The notes: generated from the sequence alone by a model not told the origin. A DNA stretch of 64,000 nucleotides from Aplectana chamaeleonis (GCA_029168955.1 JAPDOI010000020.1:900501-964500); one strand, 5' to 3'. Shown: positions 31,126 through 42,260, numbered from the stretch's first letter. Program-made: numbers and translations.

Positions 31126-31348
31126 ATAGTGTTCCCCAAATATTCGTTTATTCGAATAATATTCGAATTTTCGAATAATTCGAATATTCGAATATTCAAA
31201 GAAGTGGATTCTTCGGGTTATTCGAATAATCGAATATTCAAAGAAGTGAAATACTCGTTTATTCGAATAATCGAATATTCGAAGAAGTGAAATATTCGAA
31301 TTATTCGTTTATTCGAATATTCAAAAAAAATTATTCGTTCCAACACTC
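31126..31348. mobile_element. ATTCG-rich miniature element with short inverted ends
   Basis: It starts AGTGTTCCCCAAATATTCG and ends with the inverse of AGTGTTGGAACGAATAA. The body is a tandem of GAATATTCAAAGAAGTG units. No clear target duplication. Confidence 0.5.
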
Positions 31349-31374
31349 TACTGGCTACCGGGAGCCTAGCCCGC

Positions 31375-31686
31375 ATGGGTAATTTGGAGCTACCGTTCAG
31401 GGAAACATTCTTCGGTGTTTCTTTGCAAGCAGCGAAGGAAACCAATTTCTTTGTGTTCTGCTGCGAGGGAATCACCCCCGCTGCAGGTCATGACGGGAAT
31501 TTTCTGAGCGGTGAGAAAATACCCTCCAATATCAGGAACGCCCTGGAAGTTGACACTGTTTTCGAGCGTGATTATAGGACACTTTCCGGCCCCTACTCCG
31601 AATGTCGGCTGAACACTCTGCGACTTAGGCGCATCAGACCGTATTATCGCATCGCTGCGCCAGGGTGGTGTAAAACGGCAAGTTGA
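31375..31686 (+). CDS. Gene family X, copy X1, upstream exon (unrecognised)
   Basis: The open stretch is 103 codons and includes FFGVSLQAAKETNFFVFCCE, ALEVDTVFERDYRTLSGPYS and LRLRRIRPYYRIAAPGWCK. The copy at 35760-35910 keeps ASEVETVFERNLRSPFAVYC and LRLWRTKPYYLVAAL in the same frame after one frameshift, so the sequence was coding before the duplication. No domain is recognised. The exon boundaries are not fixed: possible splice sites occur around 31475-31490. Confidence 0.4.
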   Translation: MGNLELPFRETFFGVSLQAAKETNFFVFCCEGITPAAGHDGNFLSGEKIPSNIRNALEVDTVFERDYRTLSGPYSECRLNTLRLRRIRPYYRIAAPGWCKTAS

Positions 31687-31740
31687 TTACAATTCGATCA
31701 TTGCGTGATGCGGACCTATCTGAGGCGTTGTGGCTTTCAG

Positions 31741-32038
31741 ATCAGACGACGATGGCGAAAGTATCATACAAATTTATTTACAGGAAAAGCAAGAACCGAA
31801 GGAGCGTCCAGGATTCTCTTTAGTTTCTCGAAGACATGTTTCATATCCCAAGCCGGTCAAATCTCTCGAGTACTCTGGAGGTGTCTATTTTGTCATCTAC
31901 GTTGCTATGATACTGCGAAATTAATGGATATTGTTTGTGTGATATCCAGTAATTTATCGCTCGTTTTAGGAGAACCTGATGAACAAGCGCTCTTGCTGGA
32001 ATTTTACCCTGCGAACCGTCCGTTCTCGGCGGAGAAAG
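31741..32038 (+). pseudogene. Gene family X, copy X1, long exon with frameshift
   Basis: It starts after GCTTTCAG and reads DDDGESIIQIYLQEKQEPKE then PGFSLVSRRHVSYPKPVKSL and GVYFVIYVAMILRN. There a 1-nt loss relative to X2 gives a TAA; the next frame continues ISSNLSLVLGEPDEQALLLE then FYPANRPFSAEKG to the donor AAAG|GTAGGA. Compared with X2 (35959-36274), most differences before the break are silent. It is a likely recent pseudogene. Confidence 0.5.
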
Positions 32039-32307
32039 GTAGGATGCGTAAGCGTTGTGTGTTTCAAAATAGACGTATAATGAAAGTTGCAGAAGCGACT
32101 CAGACGCGAGCGGAAGGGAAGGGCGTTATCTTGATTGGCGAACGTGAGGTCGGTTGAAGTCCTTGAACTTCAAGTTTTATTACTTAGATTGGGCATCTGT
32201 AGTCGTTTTCATAAACGGCCATGTAGAACCCGCAGCTTGTGGAGACTTCACAAATACATGTCTCTATTTACATCGGAGTGCACAAACTCGTGGCCCACCA
32301 CAAGTCC

Positions 32308-32628
32308 GCCTTCTGCAGCCGCGAAGTGGTTTTTTTTTCGTAAATTTAAGAAGCTGGCGACTATTATAGGATTCGTCCAAAGTTCCATGGTGGTTAGAGT
32401 AGTGGGCCTCTTCGGACACTTGAACAAATGCGCCGTGTAGGAAAGAACTGCAGCCCAGGGATGAGTCAGGTCGGCTACTGTCGATTTTGTTGGCGTAAGA
32501 CATAAGCAATAGCACAGGTGCGAGGCAAGAGCACATCTGGCTCTCCAGCCGAGTTGAGACTCGGACTCGCAAAACCGTGGTTGCATTCCAGAATAGGGTT
32601 TACACTTCCAAAGATGTCCATGTGTTAA
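32308..32628 (-). mobile_element. Retrotransposon 3' fragment
   Basis: The fragment has the C-terminal and tail region of the family: ESESQLGWRARCALAS, TAHLFKCPKRPTTLTTMELW. The 3' end is near the CTTCTGCAGCC tail (32308-32320). At its 5' edge the last 60 bp are repeated inverted at 32637-32697, giving a hairpin around ATTGCTTTCGCATGC. Confidence 0.7.
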
Positions 32629-32703
32629 TTGCTTTCGCATGCACATGGACATCTTTGGAAGGGTAAACCCTATTCTGGGAGGAATGCAGCCTCGGTTTTT
32701 TTT

Positions 32704-33727
32704 CAATTGCTTTGTGTTAACCGCGTTTGTTACCAGGCGTTAAGTTCGTACCATAGCTTGCTCATGTTCGCTCACAGGGCAGCTGTACAGATTGGTGCAA
32801 AATTATTGGTCTTTCCTACTTCTCGCATTCAGAGGATCAGAACCTGAACCTTGAGCATCGCAATACGGAAGCGTCACCAATGGATTCAGAGGTGCCAAAA
32901 AGCCTAGAAGGCAAGGTGCCGTGATTTGGGGGGGGGGACGAGACCCTTATCAAGCGGCGGCGGCGTCTGGAGAAATATCCAGACCAGATTCAGAGCCATC
33001 GGCTCTCTTCATACACTGCGACTGTGGGAATAAATACTACCAGGCCCTAATACCAGAACAACGACCTCTGCGACAGCATTGACGCATCGCAAGCTTACCA
33101 TTCCATGACGTGGTCATACCCTAGCCCGCTGGTTGATCTTTCTAATGAGCAATCAATTATTACACCTGAAATGCATCACTATCGAATAAGAGCATATTGC
33201 CCGCGGTCTTTGACCGCTGAATTGTCTGTGATCTATACAACAAAACACCTGAATTAAGGGTAGTCATTAAACCGCTTCTATTTTTAGTCAATTAAAAACA
33301 AAACTAATACCTAAGGACGGACCTCGACTAGTAACTAGGGGTCAATCGTAAGTTCCTCATTTGATCAGGGTCTAACGAAGAGGACCTGGTCGGGACGTGT
33401 GTCACCTCTGCGCCACGGGATAGTGCACCTGGCCTTCGCATCATTGTCTAACCTTTGGAAGTCTGCATTATAGGCGGGTTCGTCTGCGATATTGAATCAT
33501 GCGACCAATACCATTGTGCTTGGGCAGAAGCACCGTCCGACTGCGCTGAACATGCGAGGAAGACGAGACGATGAGCGGGGGGGGGGAGCTGCTTGTTGCG
33601 TTGACCATTGCGAGTGACCATCGATCATCAGTGACAAGGGCAGCCATTGACGAGACAGCGACTAGAGACCAGCTCGTGTGCTGTTGGCTTTCAGAGACGG
33701 TTCCTGCGACACTGGTCGCCCTGTTGC
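32704..33727. other. No gene seen
   Basis: Short open frames only. A run of G occurs at 32929-32937 and another at 33573-33582. No duplicated partner is found in the window. Confidence 0.4.
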
Positions 33728-33791
33728 TGGCATGCCACCTCATCGACGTGAGTGGGCGTGTCTCCCGCGCCCACTCACGTGAGGTGACATG
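33728..33791. repeat. Perfect short hairpin
   Basis: ACGTGAGTGGGCG and its inverse CGCCCACTCACGT, extended by CACCTCA/TGAGGTG, form a stem of about 25 bp with a small loop. Possibly the centre of a small palindromic element. Confidence 0.6.
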
Positions 33792-35759
33792 TCTTCTACT
33801 GTACTAGTGCGTCGCCAAGTCTCCAAGAACGGTGGCCTTCGCCGGGCGTCAACGCATTGATCAAAAGAGTTGGACGCAAGTCTCGACAGAAGGCTCCAGG
33901 AGATTGGGTTCGCTATCAAAAAGGATTGTTTTGGAAAATGGCGCCCTTCTCAAGCGGTACAGGATTGTATGTCCTCCTGTTCTAGAGCTGCAGCTGAAGA
34001 CGAGCGAAGGTTGAGGTTGATTAGCCACCGATGAGTTGTATGTTGCAGAAATACTTGGACGCCCCTAGCCCGCCTCGTACACCACACGGGTTCCGTTTTA
34101 AGCGTAACATGCCATGTTACGTCGCAGTCACACACAGAGCCGTCGCGACCAAAGTGCAACGGCGAAGAGTCATAGTTCAACGCGGGCAATGACTACGCGA
34201 TTCAGCCATAAAAAAGGCAGTACTACAAAGGCTACTACATTACAATAAATATGCATTATTGTTCCGACGAATCCTTCCCTCCTCTGTCCTTCATTGAGGT
34301 ATTATCTCGCCCCAATTCGAGTTTTCATTCGTCACATGCAATAATAAGGGTTTGTTTGCCACCGTGCGGATGACACTGGTGGGTTTGAAAACTTCTGCTG
34401 CCGAGTAGGTCCAAGTGTAGGTCCTACACGAGGCGCTTGTTTCAAACAGACAAATCCTTTATCGAAAACCTAAATTTCGATGGTGCGTTAGTGGATGCAT
34501 GAAAAATCCTGCAGCATACAAGAAGTGAAGTGAGGTGGTCAGTTAGGAAAGCTTTCAAGGCGCGATGAGAAGCCTATTGTGTTTGAGGCTTCACTCAGAT
34601 CGCGATCTGCGAACGATATCTGGGGACATTTGGATCGAACGGTTCCCAACAAGAATGATTTGCTGTTCCACTTTAAGCGACCATATCGTCCGTGACTGTG
34701 GGAATGGTAGGCTCCACATTACCAGTTGTTAGTTTGCTCCCAAAAAGGCCACACAGTGGACCGATCCGCACTACTAAAATCTCGGTTCCTGTTCTGGTGG
34801 ACGGCTGTCGCGACGCGTGGGTCCGCCAAACTCCTTGCATCGGCGGTGTGAGTGACAGACAACACCCGTCACGCTTGGGGACATCTACGACAGGGCTATG
34901 CATGCTATGCTCGCTACCTACCTAAACAGCCACTGCGGGTAAACTACGTACACATTTAGGCCATCAGCCCTGTTTGGGCTACACAAATTTACACCAATCA
35001 ATACTCATCAGAGTAAGACGTCACAAACACATATCGATCGACCTTGATCGAACCAGTGCGATTAATGACCTCACAACAACCATGCTACAGTAAGGCTGGT
35101 AGCCTGCGGATCCACACCGCTCCAACTGTCTGTATAATCGTACATAACAGAATACAGATTAGGCTTAGGCGTTCAACCGTTCTCAGATTACAATATAACC
35201 TACCTTAGGGGACGGATCTCTCCCCAGTCACTGTAGGTCGGACCTGAGGGTGTCTCCGGACTGCTGCGTACCTCCGCGTCACTTCGGTGGGACCTGCGTC
35301 ACAGCACCGGGACTGCGGGGCAGAGGCAACAGCCCCCCGCGCCATTATCCTCCCTTCGGACGTCTGCTTCTTAGGCAGTACGGTAAAGCTCACCTGATGA
35401 CGTCGGGCTCCTCAGCCGGATGGTGACTGCGGCTTCATACTGTTCGGGCAGTGAGCTACGGCTCACTGCGCTGAAGGGGACGATCCAGAATGATGTTGAC
35501 TGGCAGCCGCACGACGAACCACACGACAAGCAGACTGGCGATGATCGATGCGCGTGGCTCTGGTCGTCTGCGCCCTCTGCGTCTCTACCACTTTCGAAAT
35601 CATACCGTACTAGCGCGCCGCCAGCTCCAGCGCCTGTGCACTCTGCCGGCCCTTTAATAAAGGATGACGTCAGCAGCTAATAAGTCTGACGAAAGTCATG
35701 ACAACGGCCGTGAGAAAGTCATTCTCACTGTAGGTCGTGAAGGAAATCTCCTGGGTGGC
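33792..35759. other. No gene supported
   Basis: Short frames on both strands lack conserved partners. One unsupported open frame is at 35420-35680. GC is higher near 35.2-35.7 kb. Confidence 0.4.
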
Positions 35760-35910
35760 GAAAGCACCTTTTAATATCGGGAGCGCTTCGGAAGTTGAGA
35801 CTGTTTTTGAGCGTAATTTGAGATCACCTTTCGCCGTCTACTGCGAAATTCGGGTGAGTGCTCTGAGACTTTGGCGCACGAAGCCGTATTATCTCGTCGC
35901 TGCGCTGTGA
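35760..35910 (+). pseudogene. Gene family X, copy X2, upstream exon, frame-broken
   Basis: This is homologous to 31515-31665 of X1. One frame reads NIGSASEVETVFERNLRSPF then RVSALRLWRTKPYYLVAAL-stop. Upstream of it a stop (TTT TAA) and a shift separate the preceding GNLLGGEST. The retained residues show the same frame as X1. Confidence 0.4.
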
Positions 35911-35958
35911 AGGGGTAAAATAGGCCCAGCAAATCAAGTATGCGTCCCATATATCTAA

Positions 35959-36274
35959 GGAATTGGAGTTTTTGGATCCTACAACGATGGCGAAAATATC
36001 TTTCATGATGATTTACAGGAGAAGCAAGGCTCGAAGAAGCTTCCAGGATTCTCCTTAGTTTCTCGAAGGCATGTTACGTATCCCAAGCCGGTCGAATCCC
36101 TCCTGCCATCTAAAGGTGTCTACTTTGTCATCTACTTCGCTATGATGCTGCGCAATCAAGTGAATGCTGTTAGCGTGTTATCCAGTAATTTACCTTATGA
36201 TTTAGAGGAACTTGATGAACAGCCGGAATCGCTGGGATTTCACCCTGTCGACGGCCCTTTCTCGGCGGAGGAAG
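35959..36274 (+). CDS. Gene family X, copy X2, long exon (unrecognised)
   Basis: The open frame of about 105 codons follows a TAA. It reads GVFGSYNDGENIFHDDLQEK, LPGFSLVSRRHVTYPKPVES, GVYFVIYFAMMLRNQVNAVS and EELDEQPESLGFHPVDGPFS, then AEEG, and closes at the donor GAAG|GTTAGA in phase 1. It may begin after a CTAAG acceptor at 35956-35959. Compared with X1, third-position changes dominate (GAA/GAG, TCT/TCC, AGA/AGG, TAT/TAC, CGA/CGC). There are no transmembrane or known catalytic motifs, and the function is unknown. It is the most intact of the three X copies. Confidence 0.5.
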
Positions 36275-37615
36275 GTTAGATTCAAAACCGTCATGTAATC
36301 CAAATTATATGCACAACGAATGTTGCAGAGGCGTTACGGACGGAAACAGAAGGTTCTTCTTCTTCTTTTCCTGCAGCCACAAAACGGGAGGAGAAGGACG
36401 TGACTTCGGTGGGTGAACTTGAGGTCAGTTCGAGTCCTTGACTTTTTAGGTTCTAGAGCTTGTTGCGATTCTGTGCTGGTTTTTGTGAGTTTTCGTGAGC
36501 CGCAGACTTTGTAGACTGTCACGAATATGAGGTCATAAACTCATTGTCCTCCATTGGTTCTACGCGTTTTCGACCGACCCCGCTATGCATCGGCGACCCC
36601 GTTAGTGATCGCTACTTCACTGTCGTCACTCAACCACTTACCACACTACTCCTTCGTTCATCTGGTGTGCTCTGACTGGCGCCTATGACTCATTACGGGG
36701 TTGCCGGTGCAGACCGGGGTCAGCCAAGAATGCGCCGATTACCGTAGCAGATGGCTAGTAGAGAACCAGGGGGGGGGGCATGAGCTTGCGCCCTTTGGTA
36801 TAAGCGCAGTATACTTATTCTTGTTCCTATTGTCAACTATGAATAGAGCATCGCATCAGAGGCGTAGTAAGCCAGCAGCCTCACACTGGCTTGGACCATA
36901 GAGGGTTTGTAGATTTGCCCGGACATAAAATAGTTGCAATGAATCGTGTCCAGCACATTGACAATAGGGGCAATTATCCTTGACTGAACGCAGTATACAT
37001 GGAGTCGTTTCAATGAAATCATCTTGTCGCGATGCAGAAAGGTACCCGCCTGGGCGACTGTCTAGCAGCACCTACCCACGGGGGGTTCGTGTCCTCTGGC
37101 CGCGTTTAAAATGCTATCTCAGCTACCTTGTTAGAATGCTATCCCAGCTACCTTGTTAGCATAAATTTTTTAAATATCAAGATCTCAAATGACTCTTTTT
37201 ATCTGAGGAGTTGTTGCTCTCCCAGGTAAGTTTCGAAAGTTCCTGATTTTCTGACTAAGTAGTTGAATAGTGTCGTAAGCAGCGAAATTCTTCATAAAAA
37301 GGCAATTCTGATATTTAGGCTGTGGCTCCTGAGTTGAAACCAGTATGGTGAAAAGTGACGATCGAACACTGACGGCACATGAATGAACTCAATATTCGTT
37401 ATTGAATGTTATAGTAGAACGGGGTGTCTCAAATATGTGAACACTCTTTGAATGGGTACGAAACTGTCATCAGTGAGAGGACCCAGTCGCAGCCAATCAC
37501 CCTCACGGTTTGTATTCTAGAGGAATGCATTGTGCATCCTTCAGAAGAAAACATCAGAAGGATTCTGATGTTTTCTGTCCAAAGTAGACACCGAATATTC
37601 GCCCTTCTCTTCCAT
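36275..37615 (+). other. Block B counterpart of 52-645 and 1333-6300
   Basis: No gene supported. It aligns piecewise with block A but lacks the fold-back element (646-1332) and retrotransposon copy 1. A 30-bp retrotransposon tail (minus strand, GGTTCTTCTTCTTCTTTTCC) lies at 36353-36382. A run of G occurs at 36770. Confidence 0.55.
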
Positions 37616-38070
37616 TTAGGCGCAGTACACCCTCAGGTATGAATTTTGTAATTTTTATTTATTATGGCGGACCCCTTTTATATAACATGTGCCAAGTGCG
37701 AGATCTCAATTCGTCCAAATAAGCGATATACAAGCGACCACTAAAGGCCCGACCTCCTTCGCTCACCACCACGGGCCACACCCCCTGCCAGATTTCTGAA
37801 CTCTAGCGGCTAGATGTATGGATCTATTCTCAACAGGTCGTCGCTCTTCAGTCCATTACCAGACTTTCTTCTTTTCGTGGCTCGCTCTCGCTCAACGATT
37901 GCGATTGAAGAGAAATACAGGCCTGTGAAAACTCGTCCACCAATTTTTCACCCTCAAAGTATAAGTATCATCCTTAAGGAGCCATAACTCCATTTGTAGG
38001 GGCCTTGGACGATTTCAGAGATATCATTTTGATCAGCATATGGCTCTCTCTAAGATCAGCATAAAATAAT
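37616..38070. mobile_element. Degenerate relative of TTAA element (b)
   Basis: GCAGTACACCCTCAGGTATG to GATCAGCATAAAAT aligns with 21060-21510 in the same orientation (GTGCCAAGTGCGAGATCTC, GGCCCGACCTCCTTCGCTCA). The right terminal repeat is missing. It is absent from the block A counterpart upstream of H1. Confidence 0.65.
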
Positions 38071-38586
38071 GATCTCGAAGCCTTGGTTTTGTTGTTTTGT
38101 TTTGGGCTACTGAGGCGGGGCCGACTTTTTCCTGCTTTTTCCCTCTTGTTTTAGCGAACTGCGATTTCGCGCTAGGCAGGATCGCTCTACACTGCGGCCA
38201 GGCCATAATATCAAAAATTACCCTTGAGGTTGGACTGTGCCTTCAGTGAGCCTCTAGATTGCAGTTCAGATAGCGGTTTGAGGAAAGACCGATTAAGGGA
38301 ATGTACACATTTTTTGGGGAGCCCTATTTTTTTCGGTATAAGCTAACTTTTTTTGTTAGTGATCCTGTGAAGCCCTTGCTTTAAATGGGTTTTGTTGTGA
38401 ATATACATCTAGTACTTTCTTGTTCTTGTCCTTATTGTTTTCGTGTTGCTTGATCTCTAATTGCGGTTCGATTTCAGCTAGAATAATTTTTTTCTAGTAC
38501 TCGATGTGTTGGGCTGGTTAATCCTATTATTTACTGTTGCGCGCTCAGTTTTTCCTTTCCTTAATGTTCTGCTCTGATCTGTCTTT

Positions 38587-38596
38587 CAGCCTAGAA
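38587..38596 (+). promoter_or_regulatory. Putative trans-splice acceptor of H4
   Basis: CTTTCAG is followed by CCTAGAA (7 nt) and then ATG, nearly identical to H1. Confidence 0.6.
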
Positions 38597-38965
38597 ATGC
38601 GTAACAAGGTGATCGAAGAGGAGATACGGATATGCTTACTATATGACTATACTCTTGGATATAATACGATGGACACATATAAGAGACTGAGCCGAGTCTT
38701 TGGTGGAGAAAAGATTTCTCTCCGATCAGTTCGGGCGTTTTTCCAGAGGTTTCGCGCCGGCGACTTCGATTTGAATAGGAGAAAGCCTTGGTGGAAAGTC
38801 ATGAATGTGGACGCACTGGAAGCATTATTGGAAGAGAATCCCAATATGTTGCGGGTTGACATTGCGAAGCACTTCGGTGTCCCCGTGTCAACTGTCTGTT
38901 ATCACGTGAATCTGTTGAAGAGGAGGAAGTTGAGGCTTAGTCCAAGTGAACGCTCAAACGCAGAG
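38597..38965 (+). CDS. H4 exon 1: mariner-type bipartite HTH protein
   Basis: The exon has 123 codons to a phase-0 donor (GAG|GTTCGT). The first HTH is EEEIRICLLYDYTLGYN then SLRSVRAFFQRFRAGDFDL. The linker has RKPWWK, and the acidic IDDD found in the other copies is VMNVD here. The second HTH is ALEALLEENPNMLRVDIAK then FGVPVSTVCYHVNLL. It is the partner of H1 in block B. There is no catalytic domain. The conserved reading frame despite clear DNA divergence suggests the protein has been maintained. Confidence 0.85.
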
Positions 38966-39023
38966 GTTCGTTTGGCTCAGCACCTGAGTACGCAGAGATG
39001 AAGGTATTAAAGTTTTTTTCAAG

Positions 39024-39105
39024 CAAGTTCCGGTCCATGATCGATTGGCGACAGCTACGCGTACTACTCATCCAGTGAAACGCCCGTCGCAAAGAAGTTC
39101 CTTAT
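39024..39105 (+). CDS. H4 exon 2
   Basis: The exon is 82 nt, with a TTTTTTCAAG acceptor, a GTGAGT donor and phase 0 to phase 1. The protein is QVPVHDRLATATRTTHPVKR then PSQRSSL. It has the same length and phase as H1 exon 2. Confidence 0.7.
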
Positions 39106-39600
39106 GTGAGTTGTTTATATTGATGCGGCGTTGCGCGATCGTCACTTCGTCAGTTTAGCTTTGAGAGTGGTATGGCCTCCGTCAGAGCTGGTCGGTCGAC
39201 TGAGTCCCACTCCCACCCATGGCCGGATTCATCATTGGAAAATGGGTAAGCGCCAACTCCAGGTTTTGCAGACCTGGGTCTGAAATTTGGGCTCGGGTTG
39301 GATAACCCAGCATTTTTTATTCATGCACGCACATCCTGGGTTGGTTGAGCTAACCGATATTTTGAGCGCAAGGTAGGTGTTTGCAAATGCACACATCGTT
39401 TTCGCGACGTCTATTTCCAATTTCTCATCTGATCGATACATGATTTTTAAACTGCCAACCTCTCGTATCTCTTCCTTACTGGTTTTACTACTGAAATCTG
39501 ATTCTATTAGTCATTGTTATTTATGCTTGCCTCGTACTTTCTTTTGGCTTTAATTTTTATGTTCTTCTGTATATTTATGTGTTTTTTTACCTTTTTTTAG

Positions 39601-39818
39601 TAAGCCACGGAGAGAGCCACACAAGAGGACTCCATCATGTTAAGAACTGCACCTTCTGGAGCTGTTTGAAGGCGATCGTTGTATGTTGCACCAATGAAAA
39701 AATCCGTTGTGATTTTTCGCGTTCTAAATTAAAACGGCATCCGAAAAATAATACATTGTATATTTTCACGTTTTTCGGCTTCACATGGCTCTTTTGGCGC
39801 GCAAATACCTTTTTTTAG
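39601..39818 (+). CDS. Candidate H4 exon 3
   Basis: After ACCTTTTTTTAG, a frame that continues H4 exon 2 in phase runs for about 70 codons: SHGESHTRGLHHVKNCTFWS then CLKAIVVCCTNEKIRCDFSR, a basic RSKLKRHPKN, and a hydrophobic end before TAG. The acceptor and the first 37 nt of the exon are repeated exactly at 39807-39853. No block A counterpart is visible, since copy 3 of the retrotransposon occupies that region. This is a tentative call. Confidence 0.3.
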
Positions 39819-39853
39819 TAAGCCACGGAGAGAGCCACACAAGAGGACTCCAT

Positions 39854-41321
39854 ATTTCTTGGCCCCTATATTTCTTGAACGAATTTTCTGAAGATGTTTT
39901 TCAGAAGTCATCGTCACTGAGCTTTGCTTGAAGGCATTGGGCACTGCTGCGTTTTTTCCTGCTCGATTTTTCGGCGATTCGTACGGTTGAGCACGAAGTT
40001 GTGGCTCGCTTTCTTATCTTCGAAAGTACCGGCGTTTTAAAGAATGTGTATTTGATTGGACTAGAGCAGCACACACTGTAACGTACCGCAAATTTTTGCT
40101 AAATCAAAATCGGAAACGACTGGGTATATGTCAAAACGAGGAGAAAAACTGGAGAAAACGGAAACAGAAAAATCGAACTTTTTAGTTTCAAGAATGACTT
40201 CTGCTGGATGCTGCTTGTATTTGAAACAAGAGGGCAATCACAACGAAATTTTTTCTCACTGAACGCAATTGGCTACGCTCAGCTCTATGAGAAGCCTTTT
40301 TCTCGACGGCTCTTCGAAAAAAAAAAACGAAACATGCAGAAGAACAATAGAGTCGAGCTGAAAAAAAAAAGGATTGTATGATGAAAATCCTGAAAACAAT
40401 GATTAATGGAATGAGAAATGGGCGCCTATTCAATTAGGGAAGCGAAGAAACGACAGAGAGTGGCGGCAGTAAAACTCTAGAGAGCTCAAAGTTTAGGAAA
40501 AGGAGATGACGCAGAAATATGACAGAAAAGAGGAATGAGCTCAAGCTTAGGGTTCAAAAGCTCAGAAAATTTTCCAAAAATTGTTTTCAGCCAGGATTTC
40601 AGTCGATTTTCTCTCTAAACACAATAAAAACGACGATGAAATTAAAAACCTGGATTTTGAGCATCAGTTAAGTCATACAATTAGACAGTGAGGAAGAGCA
40701 CCTATAAAAGACTATAGGGATCCGCAGAGTTGAAGTCGCGTCGTTGCTCGCAGCGACGAACAGCACTGGGTCATGTAATATCGATCACATTCGGCGACGA
40801 TGGCGCCCGACGCGGCGTGAAGGGCGACGAAGGGGCACCGCAGAGTGTATTGACGCCGCGACGGCCCTACATCACTGCCAGCGAGAGGCAACCGACGCCG
40901 CGACGATAACGTTTCGGAACGTTTCTGTCGCCGCGTCAAGGCTGACGCTCGGCGACCACTCGTCGGTCCCTGCTACTCTGTAGAGCCCTTATTTTTTAGA
41001 ATTTCACCACGTCCGAAAATGTCCCTAGAGCGCATTTCTAGGGGACGATTTTGGGTCGGGTTGCGTGTACCCTCTCTCCCCACTCGGCTTGCGCGCACCC
41101 AAACCCAAACCTATTTCCCGATGGGTTATTAAATTGATGAATCGAAAGAATTTGGGTTGGGCTGGAGCTGAACCCAACTCAAATCGTCAAACCCAGAGTC
41201 TGCGCAATGATGAATCCTGCTTCCGGTCGATGTGCACCTAAACAGTGGTCTCAGTCGGACCCGGTCGGCTCCGCGAACAAGTCTGAGGGGGTCTATGAGG
41301 CTCAGTTTCATCACACGTCCA
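39854..41321. other. No gene supported
   Basis: GC-rich repetitive sequence at 40735-40980 (GTCGCGTCGTTGCTCGCAGC) recalls the 12670-13471 element. GGGTTGGG-type words occur at 41050-41200. No conserved frame. Confidence 0.4.
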
Positions 41322-41593
41322 AGCGTCAAGTGACGCTGGGGTTGGCACCTTTAACATTTCTTATTGATCTCACACTCCAGCGACCACTGCAGCCAGCCTG
41401 TCGCTCGCGGTGGAGGCATGGCGGCTGTAGCGGCTGTCACTAATATTATCAATACCATTGTTAGCCCCGTGCCGTCCTCGTACACATTGCATGCGCCGGC
41501 CGTCGAGCGTCATTCGACAGCGTTTGAGCCATGGCTAGACGCCTGTCTCTGGTCGGAGACGACTGCCGCTTGTTGTCTGCTATGGATGGAACC
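41322..41593. mobile_element. CCGTCCATAGCAGACGA-family element, left end lost
   Basis: GTCAAGTGACGCTGGGGTTG through TGTCTGCTATGGATGGAACC aligns with 24705-24932 and 60420-60699. Only the right terminal repeat is recognisable. Confidence 0.65.
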
Positions 41594-41946
41594 TGACGCA
41601 GACTTGACGTCGTGCGAGAGTACTGCGCGGCGCTATTGTGACGTCGTTGCAGCTGCTCTGAGCATCCGAGCGATTGTCCAGATCTGACATAATCACAGGT
41701 TTCTGTCTGAGCGACCGTACATGTCGTGGTAAGCACAGAAAACAGATGGGTACTTCGCTCAGCTAACTCGAAACACACACGTGCGGACGTGCAACCTGTA
41801 TGTTGTGGTGAAGAAACCGTAGCATTCATGCCGCTACGAGAAGCATGTACGGGCTTGCGACGAAATTAGCTTCGGAGAGTCGCTTGAGCATGTTTGTTTC
41901 ACGAGAAGGGCCAGTACCTACTCTCCTACACGAGAGCGGCCTGCTC

Positions 41947-42260
41947 CTGGGAGTCGCACCTCTCAAGGTCAGCTAAACCGAGATGGAACTTGGCAGGCGA
42001 GCCAGGTGCACCCTTGCATCGTTACGCTGTGAACACTTCCCCTTGCTAATGTCATATTTGCATAGGATTGATAACAGCAAACCTGAAGATTGCCCGGATG
42101 GCGATAGTCAAGGGCATACTACCGCGCACCTGTTCAATCGCCCGATGAGACCGATTACATTAACGACAATGGATCTGTGGATGAATCCAACGCTAGTGGC
42201 CGAGTTTATGGACCTGTGACGGAAACCCTCTCCGTGGCTGCAAAGAAGATTAAGAGTGGG
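41947..42260 (+). mobile_element. Retrotransposon 3' fragment with exact target duplication
   Basis: CTGCTC at 41941-41946 and 42261-42266 flanks a 314-bp insertion. The fragment encodes the end of the C-terminal region (MELGRRARCTLASLRCEHFP, HRIDNSKPEDCPDGDSQGHT, FMDL-stop) plus tail. It is closest to copy 1. Two knuckle cysteines are changed (CPDG, FNRP). The empty site is in block A at about 9218. Confidence 0.85.

Noticed and set aside
28856..31348. CRISPR-like repeat array
   Set aside because: Units are imperfect, AT-rich and without unique spacers. It is a tandem array inside a miniature element, and the window is eukaryotic.
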